From: Periplaneta americana
Taxonomy: Eukaryota > Arthropoda > Insecta > Blattodea > Blattidae
DNA: 64,000 bases
Reading direction: 5' to 3'
NCBI RefSeq assembly: GCF_040183065.1
Contig: NC_091132.1
Location: 164,576,102-164,640,101 of the forward strand
Position numbers and translations under genes: made by a program
The notes under the pieces: generated by a model
Told to the model about the DNA's origin: nothing
The model's database searches: none
The model's input: the letters and a program-made list of their open reading frames with translations, nothing else
Part shown: piece after piece, positions 32,396 to 43,392 of the stretch
Position numbering within the stretch: the stretch's first letter is position 1
How the letters are laid out: each line of letters begins with the position of its first letter

Positions 32396-32797
32396 ATCTG
32401 TGTGCGTGTGTTCATTTATATAATTTTGTATAGTTGAGTACCTTTCATCATTTTTAATTCACAATTTTAATTTTAATTCCGAGGCCCTTTAACCTGAATA
32501 TTACAGTGTACAACTAAGTTATTTTATCATTCCCAAATATGAATGAATGCACATATATGGAAAACATCCATTCAGAAAGCTTACTCTTATTTTCCTCACG
32601 CAGAGACCACTCACGGTGTTACACGCTACGTATTATGTACATGCCTAACGTGAAATATAATACGTTAATAACATGTTATGAATCAAAAGTGATGTGGGTG
32701 TACATCTTATCACAGAAGTGTTACAAGCAGCGCCCAAGGTTACATCATTCTACGATCAGGTTCCTTCGGTTTCACAGTGACTAATGACGGTTTGCCC

Positions 32798-33539
32798 AGC
32801 GAATAGGGATTATAAAGAATGGACACTGAGCGAATTTTCCTGTGTTTTGTTTCTCTGTGCGCCAGCTGCTAGTTCCACTTTCAAGCGCTAGAGGTAGTGT
32901 AATCGAGCATACGCTGAGATAATAATTGAGAATAGAATTAAGGCACAGGATCCAAACATCGCCTACCTTATTGCATAATCCAGTAACGCTTTGCTTCAAT
33001 TAAATTCAAGTTAACAGCTTTTCCTTATTTCTCAGTGACAAACTAGTTGTAATAATAATATTTTATATTTCAGATATCATAAATTATATTATAAAATAAT
33101 ATAATACATTATAAAATTAAGTATCGAATTCGTTTAATATTTGTATGTAATATAATATAGGTATATGGTTTTACTTCTCGTAAGAGTTTTGTTTTTCCAT
33201 TTTCAGCGCTATCAAATCATTACTTATTTTAATTGTTGTTGGGGTCAACGTCTCAACTCTCATTATAAAGGAACTCTAGAGTCTAGACCTTACAGTTAAT
33301 GAAGGATTTATTATTTTATGGATCCAATTTATTTTATTTGAGTACATAATGTACCTAGATGTATTAATTATATGTGTTATATTTCCGCTGTGTCGACTGC
33401 TAGCTGGTGTGATGTCAGCGCCAACTCTAGGGAGAAGGCAGAATCTGACGCTCTAACTGGCTTGAAGGTCATTGAAATCGGTCCGGCTACATCAAAGGTA
33501 CCGACGCGAAGTGTCCATTCTTTATAATCCCTATTCGCT
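32798..33539. mobile_element. Non-autonomous TIR element (9-bp target duplication), nested in the hAT
   Basis: Perfect inverted repeats of 30 bp begin AGCGAATAGGGATTATAAAG. They are flanked by direct repeats ggtttgccc at 32789-32797 and 33540-33548. The 742-bp interior has no long frame. A 9-bp duplication with a TIR suggests a Mutator-like (MULE) MITE. Confidence 0.75.
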
Positions 33540-33583
33540 GGTTTGCCCAGTGCAGTTTTAACCTTGAGACCCCTGACTTACAG

Positions 33584-34364
33584 CAACACAAAATAACAAC
33601 AGTTGTCTCTCTACCACCATTCACTACGGAACTACCATCACCACACACACGATAGTAAGTTTGATTATAGATTACTTTTTAATTTTCATACCTAAGATAA
33701 CGCTACCCAGACAAATTTATAATAATTTTACAACTCATTAATCCCCGCTCTAATTAAACTATTTTACAAACATCATTTAGATTAATCACAAGTGTTCCAT
33801 GCCCTTGCCTCCATAATTCACTATGCGAAGTTTGTAACCAGATTTATATACTTTTATATTAACCTTGTTAAAGATTCAACAGTATTAAGATTTACATCAG
33901 TACATCTCATTGTTATTGTTTGTAACTTCCTCATTATGTACTGTATGTATTATATTGGCCCACATTTTGATACATTCTCATCCCGTATTACAGTTGAATT
34001 ATCTCCATTCAAGACACCATTGAAGCTTTGTCACAGATGGTTCAGCAAACTGCAACTCAGGATAACATTTTATATTTTAACATTTTAATATTTTATTGAC
34101 CACAGCTTATAAAGCTTTTTATTTTAACCACATTTTAATTAATTTGAGTCCACAATTGTTTATAGTAAAGGCTCATTATTAACTCATTGTTCACTTTGTA
34201 CTACATAACACGCATGTACCAATCATATGTATTCTCGGGCATAATTTTCTGAAGATGGCTTATTCAAGCCGAAAACGTTCAAGCTAATAAAATGTGATAA
34301 GTATTTTAATATTTAATATTTGTTAAGTAGATAAGCATAGACGGACCCTGCTGATCCCTAATTA
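33584..34364. other. Spacer with a possible Penelope-like end
   Basis: At 34246-34300 'ctgaagatggcttattcaag' followed by 'ccgaaaacgttcaagc' resembles the terminal region of Penelope-like or related repeats in arthropods. No coding frame was recognised in the rest. Confidence 0.3.
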
Positions 34365-34421
<57 letters not shown>

Positions 34422-34422
34422 T
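34365..34422. repeat. (TA)n microsatellite
   Basis: Near-perfect TA run with one interruption (tg near 34410). Confidence 0.9.
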
Positions 34423-34658
34423 AGCTTATCGGTCCTCATCATGTCTCTTAAACAAACAGGTAAGTTAAATTGTCTAAATTGTATGAAAACAAATTTTTCG
34501 TACATACAATATTATGTGTAGATGTATGAACGTCATATAAGCCTGTTACTTTATCCAACGTATTAATCGGGAAAACAGCGACTCCATATTGGACTCCATC
34601 TTCGGTAAAAACACATTTGATTTTGGCATAATGTTGTTGGATGTCTAATGAACTCGAT

Positions 34659-34890
34659 GAGGGATGAAGTTACAGGAGAATGGAGGAAGTTACACAACAC
34701 AGAACTGCACACATTGTATTCTTTACCTGACATAATTAGGAACATTAAATCCAGACGTTTGAGATGGGCATGGCATGTAGCACGTATGGGCGAATCCAGA
34801 AATCTTGCTCAGGATAGGGACCATTGGCGGGCTTATGTGAGGGCGGTAATGAACCTCCGGGTTCCTTAAAAGCCAGTAAGTAAGTAATGC
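34659..34890 (+). mobile_element. RTE-type LINE 3' fragment with internal deletion
   Basis: It encodes 'DEVTGEWRKLHNTELHTLYS' and 'SRRLRWAWHVARMGESRN', then jumps directly to 'LAQDRDHWRAYVRAVMNLRV'. About 120 bp present in other copies (compare 41039-41165) are missing. It ends with the (taag)n-type tail. Confidence 0.8.
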
Positions 34891-35719
34891 AGAATACCAA
34901 AGTGCAGAACATATCACAATGTAGAAGGTAAAAGACAACAATGAAGTGAAATCAAATAAGATATTAAAATACTTTTAAATAAGTGAAGTTGCGCTTATTA
35001 AACAGGTGAAGTGCCGCTTCACGAGCTTCACCCGAAAAACCACTCCTGCTCTTTATGCATTCCAACCAGTTCATATGGTTCGGCATATGAGATATATATA
35101 CAGTGACTGTCCAAGGCTGATAGGTGGCGTTAGTGAATCCGGTTCTGACAGCTGAGCGATCCCTGATATAACTAGGTCCCATCCGCAGACGTGTAGCTTG
35201 ATACGCCCCAGGCCCCTGAGCCTCAAGTCTTTTCTATTTTAGTCTCGGAAACCTCAAGATTTCACTCCAACTTATTTGCAACTATATTGCTGATTACAGA
35301 TAAAATAATGGGAAGGTGAAGAGTGTTGGTGGAATGCCAGAGAGAAACGGTAGTACCCGAGAAAACCCTCTGAAACGTGTGCTTTTTTCACCACAAATTC
35401 AATCACGTCCATGCCGTGAATTGAACCAGGACCACCTGGATGGAAGACCAACTCACTAGTGCTTCAGCTACAGATGTGGAGAGTGTTGGCAGAATACTGA
35501 TAAAGCTACAAATGGTACCATAAAACTCAGGAGATGCGAACCACTCGAAACTTAATATATTTGTTTCGCAACTTGCTTCAGTAGCTCAGGTGTAGTGTGA
35601 TGGACTTGAAGTTGAGTGGTGAATCCATCCAAAGGTAAGTTTAATATTAAATGCGATTAATTGAAAGACCTGCCTTCGGGCAGAACACTAAATGAATGAA
35701 AATTAATAATGGAAATTAA
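34891..35719. other. Spacer with tRNA-like SINE traces
   Basis: The minus strand of 35300-35480 holds a box B-like GGTTCAATTC next to 'tagctgaagcactagtgag' (box A-like), followed by a body, which suggests a decayed SINE. The plus strand at 35580-35600 has another box A-like 'tagctcaggtgtagtg'. No target duplication was found. Confidence 0.3.
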
Positions 35720-35965
35720 GATAATGGGCGATGGATTGGTCGGAGAGTCCTAGTATGTTGGCCTGCTCATTCCCCTGACCTTAATCCATTGGGTTTTTGG
35801 TTGTAGGGACACTTGGAGGCTTTAGTGCATGCCTCAGTGATGTAGAAGCAGTACAGGAGGGCGTCATTAATGCCTGCCAGCACATCAGAGACCAACCAGG
35901 AGTGTTTCAAAGAGTGCGTGAATCCCTAGGACAGAAGGATGCATTACTATGAACGGACATCACAT
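35720..35965 (+). pseudogene. Tc1/mariner-superfamily transposase C-terminal scrap
   Basis: The plus frame reads 'DWSESPSMLACSFP' in one phase and 'WPAHSPDLNPLGFWLWGHLE' then 'VQEGVINACQHIRDQPGVFQ' in another. SPDLNPLDFWLWG is the last catalytic motif of DDE_3-type transposases. No N-terminal part is present. Confidence 0.6.
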
Positions 35966-38246
35966 TGAGCAACCCCTCTAGTGATGATGAACAAGTGCTA
36001 ATAGCTCTTAAGGTATGAGTTTTAGGACCCATGTTTGTTGGTTTTTTTTTTTTTTTTCGTGTTTTGGTGTATACTACCATCTCTCAAAATATGGAACACC
36101 CAATTTTTTAACAACCTGTATACAGGATCAATATGAAAGATACAGACACATAAGACACAGAAACGTGTGCTCAATACACAACTAAATTTCAACTCTCACA
36201 CACTTTCTGATGTCATAATAAACAACTAGAAGGCATTCCGACCACCTCCACTTCCAGAATCCTAGAAGACTACAGTCGAGAAACACCAGCATGAAGCATT
36301 AGTAAGTTCACTTACAACGAAGCTGAACCCTTTTCAACTGTTGTACAGTATAATTAAGTTTCATTACCTGTAACACTATGAAGTTTGGAAGCTTTTAAGT
36401 TTAAAAACTTCTTGACATAAAAAATAATAATAAATTCCTAAATCAGAGAGGACCTCGGAATATTTGCAGTCATAACTAAATAGAACATCTAAATTAGAGA
36501 TGAACAAAATACTGCCGCTCTCGCGCACTGTGTTCGTTGCATTTGTCTTTCGACTGTCGGCTCGTCATTCTCGTGCGCTTCGAGTCTCGCTTATCATACG
36601 ATGAAAGAGTAATGGAACGGAGAAAAATTCTCTCCGGCACCCGGGTTTTCATCCCGGTGTCGGACAGAATCGTCTCAGTTTAAGTTCCACCTCTTGGGTT
36701 CCCTCTAGTGGCCGCCTTCTGCATTACGTCGTAGATGTCTATGAACATAGGACTGAAGTCCACACATGTGCTGAGGTGCACTCGTTATGAGTGACTAGTT
36801 GGCTGGGGTCTGACAGAATAAGCACCGTTTTAAATCACGAAGTGATTTACGCATATCATATATATTATTTTAATGTATCGAAGTACATTAAAATGATATA
36901 TACTCGCTCATCATTCTCGAAATAGCATTTGGTCGACGTGCAAGGATTTTGTAACTTTGAATAACATACATCATTGAAATTAATAACATTATATATGTTT
37001 AAATCAGACAAAAAAAAACAGAACAGTATCTTAGTTATCAAAATGTTCTGATTATATTATATTATATTATCTATGGCTATGTAAATAGAAAAAAAAAAAA
37101 CCAATTCTCAAATAAATTTGCATTTCTAAAAAAGATAAAACATAACATTAATATTTTTTTACTTGAGATTGTACACTTGATCTTAAACATATGAAAAGGA
37201 AATTCCTAGGCTTTTAATAATGGCCTAGTAATTAAATAAAGATCTGGGAACGGATTATTACACACTTAAAAGTAGAAATAATGTCTCAAATAGGCTACTT
37301 GATTGTTTATACATATATAACAGTTTCCAAAGTAGATAAAAGTTCAGTCAGGTATAAACAACTGTGGGGATTCAAGGCTTCTTGATTTCGGGACTGGTCA
37401 TGGAGGTATTGTTTTAAGCACTAATCAAAATAAAACTTAGACTCAAATTTATTAGTCACCACGTCACATCTTGCAGGCTTTACTTATTAAGATTTTCGAT
37501 ATTGTATTTTCGAGGTTTTGAAATTAATACTGTCCCATAATGTTCTTCTTCTATGAACTGCTAACATGAAATAATTGATAATAAATTAATGTTCACAGAT
37601 TACTTGAAACAACTTAGCCACATCAGTGAGAGCCCCACCTGCGATAGAAATGGCCATGAGAGAGGAAGCTGTAAGTATCTGACTCAGACAAGACACAAGA
37701 ATGTTTAGCCTGGTAATATTATTATCTTGCATTTGCAACTAACATTTAGCAGCTGTTAAGAGGCAACTTCATAGAGCTATAGAACACATTATACTGCAGA
37801 CAGATTCTTTTGGATCAGTGGAGGGACAGATCGAGTTTAGAATTCATTTTTTTTTTCTTTGACTCTAGAAGTGTGTTGCATGTAAGACGACTTGTAATAA
37901 ACGAGTCTGCCAAAATTCTGTTTTTTTGCTTTACTACTTATTCTGATGTCGCATACGAGTATCAGCATTACCATTATTATCAGTAAAGTAGTGTTATCAG
38001 TGGTATCGGTACTGCTAAGAGAATCTTTTGGGTTAATTCGTCTCACACTCTTGCAGCAACAGTAGGAGCTAAGGCTGAGTCCAATTTACCGTTTCCTTCC
38101 TGGAAATGTTTTTCAAAATAAAAATAATATATTCTGCCTGTTTATGAATAGGTTATGTGAAGTCTGTATTGTCAGATGGCTCATTAAATGATTCCTTTGG
38201 CCTGCACATAATTATTGCACTATTCGATTCCTCTTATGCAACTCAT
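35966..38246. other. Spacer, no gene seen
   Basis: A GC-richer patch at about 36600-36830 includes 'cacccgggttttcatcccgg' (box B-like) and may be an old SINE. A small inverted repeat lies around 36865-36890 ('ttttaatgtatcgaagtaca'). No exon or transposase motif was recognised elsewhere. Confidence 0.4.
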
Positions 38247-38276
38247 AATAATAATAATAATAATGATAATAATAAT

Positions 38277-38318
<42 letters not shown>

Positions 38319-38322
38319 TTAT
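38247..38322. repeat. (AAT)n microsatellite
   Basis: About 25 AAT units with a few interruptions (gat, atta). Confidence 0.95.
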
Positions 38323-38524
38323 TATTAATAGTAGGGTAATGTCACAGAAGACAGGTAAGTGGTTGGATGTAATATTTTACCAACTTTTTTACTTTAGAGT
38401 TAAATGTTAGTGATTATTTAGTTAGCTTTATATGTTAGTTCTAGGTTTTTATACTAGGTGTCGCCATGATGTTCTTTCAATTTGATTGGATATAGTTGTC
38501 ATTTGTTCTACAATTTTCGTTAAT

Positions 38525-39739
38525 AGGGATATCTTATGCGAAGTTTTACCGTCAGATGGCAGGAGCGTTCCATGCGGCGCAACATGTTGTAGGGCTATGT
38601 TTTGTCATATGCTGCAGTTGATTACGTTTTCCAGCTTGTTGGTTTTCTGTGCGTGTCAAAATTATATTTACAGTTATTTTGTATAATCTAGTATAATTTA
38701 ATATAATTCAATATTTTCTTACCTCATAATTTAATTTAATTTAATTTACAATAAGTAATAACATAAACCTGTATAATATTGAGCGATTCCCCAAGATGGG
38801 TGGGGAAATCTGCAGTATGCAGAATATAAATACGAGTAAATTGAATGTTCATGAACCTAAACGAGAACTTTGACAACAATATGCACGAATAAAAAAATAG
38901 AAAATATGTCGAAAGTGAATATTGCCCTCTTTAATATAATTAGTATTTAAGAACTGTACGCTAAAAACAGGATATGCAGCCACCAATGTGATGTGTTTAT
39001 TTTATAGGGAAGAGACTATCGAGATTGAATTCCTTGTATTTTTTCTGTAGTTGCAGAAAGATCAAATGCAATTTTTAATAGGATGATATAATATGATCGC
39101 AGTAGTATCACGATTAGTAGTGTGTTTTGTAGGTTAAGGACATGCAGTTTTGAATACTGTGTGGGATGATTTTGAAAATTTGAACTCAAATATGGCATTA
39201 ATAATTAGGGTACATTAAAAGCATTATTCACGAAATGGATTTCTCTAGGGATCGTCCTGGATAATAAACATTCCAGCTTATCGAGAGTTTACTGCAGGCG
39301 TAAAATTCGGAGACTCCTACAATTACTGCATATAATCTAAGCTAACATAGATTGCTGTCGAGGTTGCATATGTTTTTATTAATTTTTCTTTTTCCTCTTC
39401 CAATATGAAACTATAGTCAACAATTCCTTACTTGAAGTAGTTACTTTTGTTTAATAGCTAGCACTTTCGAGGCCCAATTTTATTACGTATATTTTTTAAG
39501 GTTTAAAGCATATATTCAGAATATTTCGGGACCTGATTGAAGACAAAAAGCTTTCCCTGGTTTTTACATATGGGAACATAACAAGAATCTGCCATTGTTA
39601 GTTGTTTTTAAGAGTATTTAATATACTAATACACTACGTATATCCTCAATGTTTATATACCAAAAAACAAATGCACACGCAAAGCGCATCCCTCATAGTA
39701 CACGTGCGCTATCTGTTGGTGCTAGTTCAGGATATCCCT
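38525..39739. mobile_element. Unclassified short-TIR insertion (copy B only)
   Basis: 1215 bp bounded by inverted AGGGATATC and GATATCCCT. Copy A has the uninterrupted site gttaattttgaac at 42-54; copy B has gttaat before and attttgaa after, implying a 2-bp AT duplication. The interior has no long frame. The superfamily is unclear. Confidence 0.65.
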
Positions 39740-39989
39740 ATTTTGAATGGGTAATGACGTCAGTTGTTCTTGGTTGTTTGACTTGAGTGGTGTTACACTA
39801 TGTCTGATGGTTGAAGCTATTGACAGTTTGTCATTTTATGATATTTGTGAAAGATGTGTGAACATAGAACAGAGTATTAAATTTTGTGTCGGTTTTGATT
39901 TAGTTCTTTCATTGTTGAATAAGAATTGTGTCGATTATTATTAAATTATTTACTGAATTTTGAGAGATTTTTGTAGGGTATTATTTGTT

Positions 39990-40490
39990 CTGTATACGAT
40001 GTTGTAATTTAATTTCGTGATTGAGGTTGCAGTCTTGTGTGTTTTTTTTTTTTTTCGTATGTTAGTGTGATGTATTTTTTGTGTTCTTTTGTTTCTGTTG
40101 TATTCTTATGTTGTCTATTATGTTGGGGTTGTATCCGTTTTCTTGTGCTGTGTATTTGATTGTATTTAGCTCTTCTTTGTAATCATGTTGGTTCATTGGT
40201 ATGTTGAGTAGTCTGTGTACCATTGTTCGGAATGTAGCTTGTTTGTGTTGTGTTGGGTGGTAGGATGTGTTGTGTGTGTTGTTGTTGCTTTTCTGCAGAC
40301 TTTGAATGTGTGTTTGTTGTTTACTGTTGTTATTGTGATGTCCAGAAAATTTTAGGAATTTGTTTTTTTCAATTTCTAATTTGTAGTGTAGCTTTGGATA
40401 TATCTTGTTTATAAGTTGATCAACACATATAATATGTTTTTCCCATATATGAAAACAGTAAACTTTAATTAGAATGAAAACACAAAACAT
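39990..40490 (-). pseudogene. Penelope-like reverse transcriptase C-terminal remnant (copy B)
   Basis: A 142-codon minus-strand frame (40490 to 40062) contains 'KFLKFSGHHNNNSKQQTH', 'HPTQHKQATF' and 'LLNIPMNQHDYKEELNTI', then 'ENGYNPNIIDNI'. This succession (a 'FLD-I' like strand, a K-P/H-P segment, 'HK-A-F---R', 'E-N-I---A-NGY') is typical of Penelope-like RT ends. No catalytic YxDD region is present, so it is only the 3' end of a dead element. Family assignment is from memory of the motif order. Confidence 0.55.
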
Positions 40491-40560
40491 TTTGATACTC
40501 TAAAAATTAATGAAAACACTTCACTCTTAATGTAATATTTGTAACTAAATGTAAATAACT

Positions 40561-41246
40561 GTGACGAGAATATTGTACGAAGTGGAAATATAAAAATTGG
40601 AAATTTATCTTTTGAAGAGGTGGAAAAATTCAAATACCTGGGAGCAACAGTAACAAATATAAATGGTACTCGGGAGGAAATTAAACACAGAATAAATATG
40701 GGGAATGCCTGTTATTATTCGGTTGAGAAGCTTTTGTCATCTAGTCTACTGTCAAAAAATCTGAAAGTTAGAATTTATAAAACAGTTATATTACCGGTTG
40801 TTCTGTATGGTTGTGAAACTTGGACTCTCACTTCGAGAGAGGAACATAGGTTAACGGTGTTTCAGAATAAGGTACTTAGGAAAATATTTGGGTCTAAGAG
40901 GGATGAAGTTACAGGAGAATGGAGAAAGTTACATAGCACAGAACTGCACACATTGTATTCTTCACTTGACATAATTAGGAACATTAAATCCAGACATTTG
41001 AGATCGGCAGGGCATGTAGCACGTATGGGCGAATCCATAAATGCATATAGAGTGTTAGTTGGGACACCGGAGGGAAAAAGATCTTTGGGGAGGCCGAGAC
41101 GTATATGGGAGGATAATATTAAAATGGATTTGAGAGAGGTGGGATATGATGATAGAGATTGGATTAATCTGGCTCAGGATAGGGACCAATGGCGGGCTTA
41201 TATGAGGGTAGCAATGAACCTCCGGGTTCCTTGAAAGATAGTAAGT
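40561..41246 (+). mobile_element. 5'-truncated RTE-type LINE (copy B only)
   Basis: It is inserted after taaatgtaaataact (40546-40560). A similar taaatgtaaaaaaact follows the element near 41247, as a target duplication. It ends with the family's '...NLRVP' stop and a 'gatagtaag' tail. Copy A lacks it. Confidence 0.85.
40620..41234 (+). pseudogene. LINE ORF2 C-terminal fragment, open for 204 codons
   Basis: It reads 'EKFKYLGATVTN', 'VVLYGCETWTLTSREEHRL', 'FQNKVLRKIFG', 'EWRKLHSTEL', 'GHVARMGES', 'GRPRRIWEDNIKMDL', 'DRDWINLAQDRDQWRAYMRV', ending 'NLRVP'. This is the post-palm part of an RTE-clade reverse transcriptase (the same order as in BovB-type proteins). The YxDD catalytic centre and endonuclease are absent, so it cannot act, although the frame is still open. 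Confidence 0.85.
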
Positions 41247-41261
41247 AAATGTAAAAAAACT

Positions 41262-41585
41262 TCATATATTAAAAACAATTTCGTATGAATTTACGTTAAG
41301 AAACTCATCTAGAGAGTAGAAAGGATTCATTAAAAGCCAATTATAAATTCTAGTTTTGAAACTATTGGTTGGTATTTTATAATATTGACTGGGAAGCTTA
41401 TTATATAATTTCATCCCCATGACAGAAAAATTTGTACTAGTTTTATGTAATCTACAGTATGGAATATTAATTTGTTCAATATTTCTAATTTCATGATCAT
41501 ATATATTGGCTACTAATAAGTAATTGTCACTAATTTCTTTAATAAAAATATAAATCTTGATAACTATTCGATATGTTTTCCCCAT
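41262..41585 (-). pseudogene. Non-LTR retrotransposon ORF2 C-terminal remnant (copy B)
   Basis: A 107-codon minus-strand frame reads '...YCRLHKTSTNFSVMGMKLYNKLP', then a 'FKTRIYNWLL' segment and 'FYSLDEFL'. The pattern 'F-G-KLYN-LP ... FK--I--WL ... FYS--EF' is the usual C-terminus of Jockey/CR1-like ORF2 proteins, after the reverse transcriptase. No catalytic region is present. The upstream part of the element is missing; an RTE LINE fragment (40561-41246) was later inserted next to it. Confidence 0.6.
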
Positions 41586-41706
41586 GTCAAACTGGAGTAA
41601 GATATTTTACTATCAACTTCAAATTAGTGTAACTCTGAAAATAATGAGATTAGGACACATGTTTATATTATATTTTTTTGCTCAGAATGTATAATGCTTT
41701 GTGTAT

Positions 41707-42050
41707 GTGGCAATCTCAAGAAACTTTAAACTCGACTAAGTCGTGTTCGACCACATCGGGAGAAGCAGGATGTATTGCTATTGCACGACAACGCACGGCC
41801 ACAAGTCAGTCAAAACCACAGACAACATCAGAAAACTATGATGGACCACACTGAAACATCCACCGTACAGTCCTGATATGGGGCAATACAATTACCATCT
41901 CTTTGGCAAACTGAATGAATCCCTTCACAGGACGAGGTTTGAAGATGACAACTCTCTCGTGCACGCTGCTGAAAAGTGGCTCAGACGTGTTGGTCCATAC
42001 TTTTACCGTGCAGGTATTCAGACTCTCATTCCAAGGTAGCGTAAGGCAGT
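41707..42050 (+). pseudogene. mariner transposase C-terminal remnant (copy B)
   Basis: Counterpart of 2041-2381. It keeps 'HPP-SPDMG' and 'W-RRVGPYFYRAG' pieces but has more stops and frame changes, including 'ccaaggtagcg', which replaces the final tryptophan region. It is a remnant only, useful as a neutral marker for the age of the duplication. Confidence 0.65.
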
Positions 42051-42439
42051 CCCCGTCCCGAGGATTATGTGGAAAAGTGACATTTTGTCTCTAAAGGATG
42101 TATCTACATTCCGTGGAAATAGCAAAGCTATAGACTAGAGTAGAAATATTATTTTAAATTAATGTTGTGCATTACTTTTGGGGTGACCCTCGCATGTGTT
42201 GTTCCTGCAATCTTTTCCAAGTTACCGTTGATGAAATGGAGAGATAAGACACTTCAGTAGTTGAGTTGTAGTCAGTATTTGTCAATGTAAGAACTTCAAT
42301 TGAAGATAGAATAGCTTCCAAATTTCTTCCTTTGTAAGTAAAAAATATTCTGTCCAAACTGATTGAAGGAAGTTCTGAAGATGTGTGTACAGACATCAGC
42401 CAATAAATTTTACAATTTTTTTTCTTCGTGCCTAAATTA

Positions 42440-42800
42440 TTTGAACATGTTCGTTGAGCAGTTAACGAATTTTCTCCATTCAATTGTATGAGCCTGAATG
42501 GTCCAATAATTTGGAAAACAATTTGAACTTGCTATGTAGTATGTTATTTCAAAAGGAGAGAGTATTGATGATACAAAATGTTTTGACGATTTTTTGCCAT
42601 CTATAACGATTTCTGAAAAAGAAAATGAAGCTGATAATCAGTTCTGTTTCAAATTAGCACATGAAAAATGGGCTCGCTATTCCAGCTCATAATGACAATG
42701 TTGCGAGAGTATTTTCTCTAATGCAGATGCAGTGGTCCAAAGAAAGAAACAGGCGAACATTTTATTCTGTTAATAACATTTTAATTCCTCAATATAATTT
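42440..42800 (+). pseudogene. hAT transposase dimerisation-domain remnant (copy B)
   Basis: Same fragment as 2780-3170, but with an internal deletion that joins 'KWARY' nearly directly to 'PAHNDNVARVFSLMQMQWSKE'. It is dead. The deletion is private to copy B and so happened after the duplication. Confidence 0.65.
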
Positions 42801-43392
42801 AAAATACTGGTATATTTTTGTGAACAATTTCACAATTATGTGAAAGGAATGCCTAAATTGTTGAGTAAAGCAGAATCATCTAATAAATAAGATTTGACAG
42901 AAAAAAAAAGAATTATTCATATACTTCATTGAACTATATTTTGAGATATATTTGCAACAAGTTTCATTCAATTGTCTGAAATTAATATGAAGGTATATTT
43001 AAGCATAATATTTTAGGAGCTATATTTATTTTCGTATAAAAATGTAATTGGTATGTTAATTTGTTTTAAGTTATGAAAAAGTGTTCTCTTTTTCATGACA
43101 CAAAGTATGGTAACTCTGCCTTCTATGCCACTGTGACCCATCACCTAGATGAGTTTTACTTCATCCTGTTATGCACCATGATTATTATAATGTTCTGCAC
43201 TTCGCATAATTCCAAACTGATGGAGGAATTGATTATCAAAGACAGGAAATTTTTATATTAATATATCGAACTCTTCAATATTTAAGGCAATATTACACTG
43301 CAAGGAATTGTAAAATAATTATATACTAGTTGGATATATAAATTTTACTAGCCGCAATACATGTATGACTTCATATAACATTAAATACAGTA
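42801..43392. other. Probable intron sequence upstream of the large exon (copy B)
   Basis: Matches 3171-3800. No exon was found. The Tc1-like element follows. Confidence 0.5.

Larger units (their letters stand above)
31215..33575 (+). mobile_element. hAT transposon with defined ends
   Basis: Terminal inverted repeats CAGCGGTCTCAAAC (left) and CAGGGGTCTCAAGG (right, inverted). The 8-bp target duplication is acttacac (31207-31214) / acttacag (33576-33583). It carries a broken transposase (31390-32225) and a nested MITE (32798-33539). An (AT)n run lies at 32349-32392. Confidence 0.85.
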
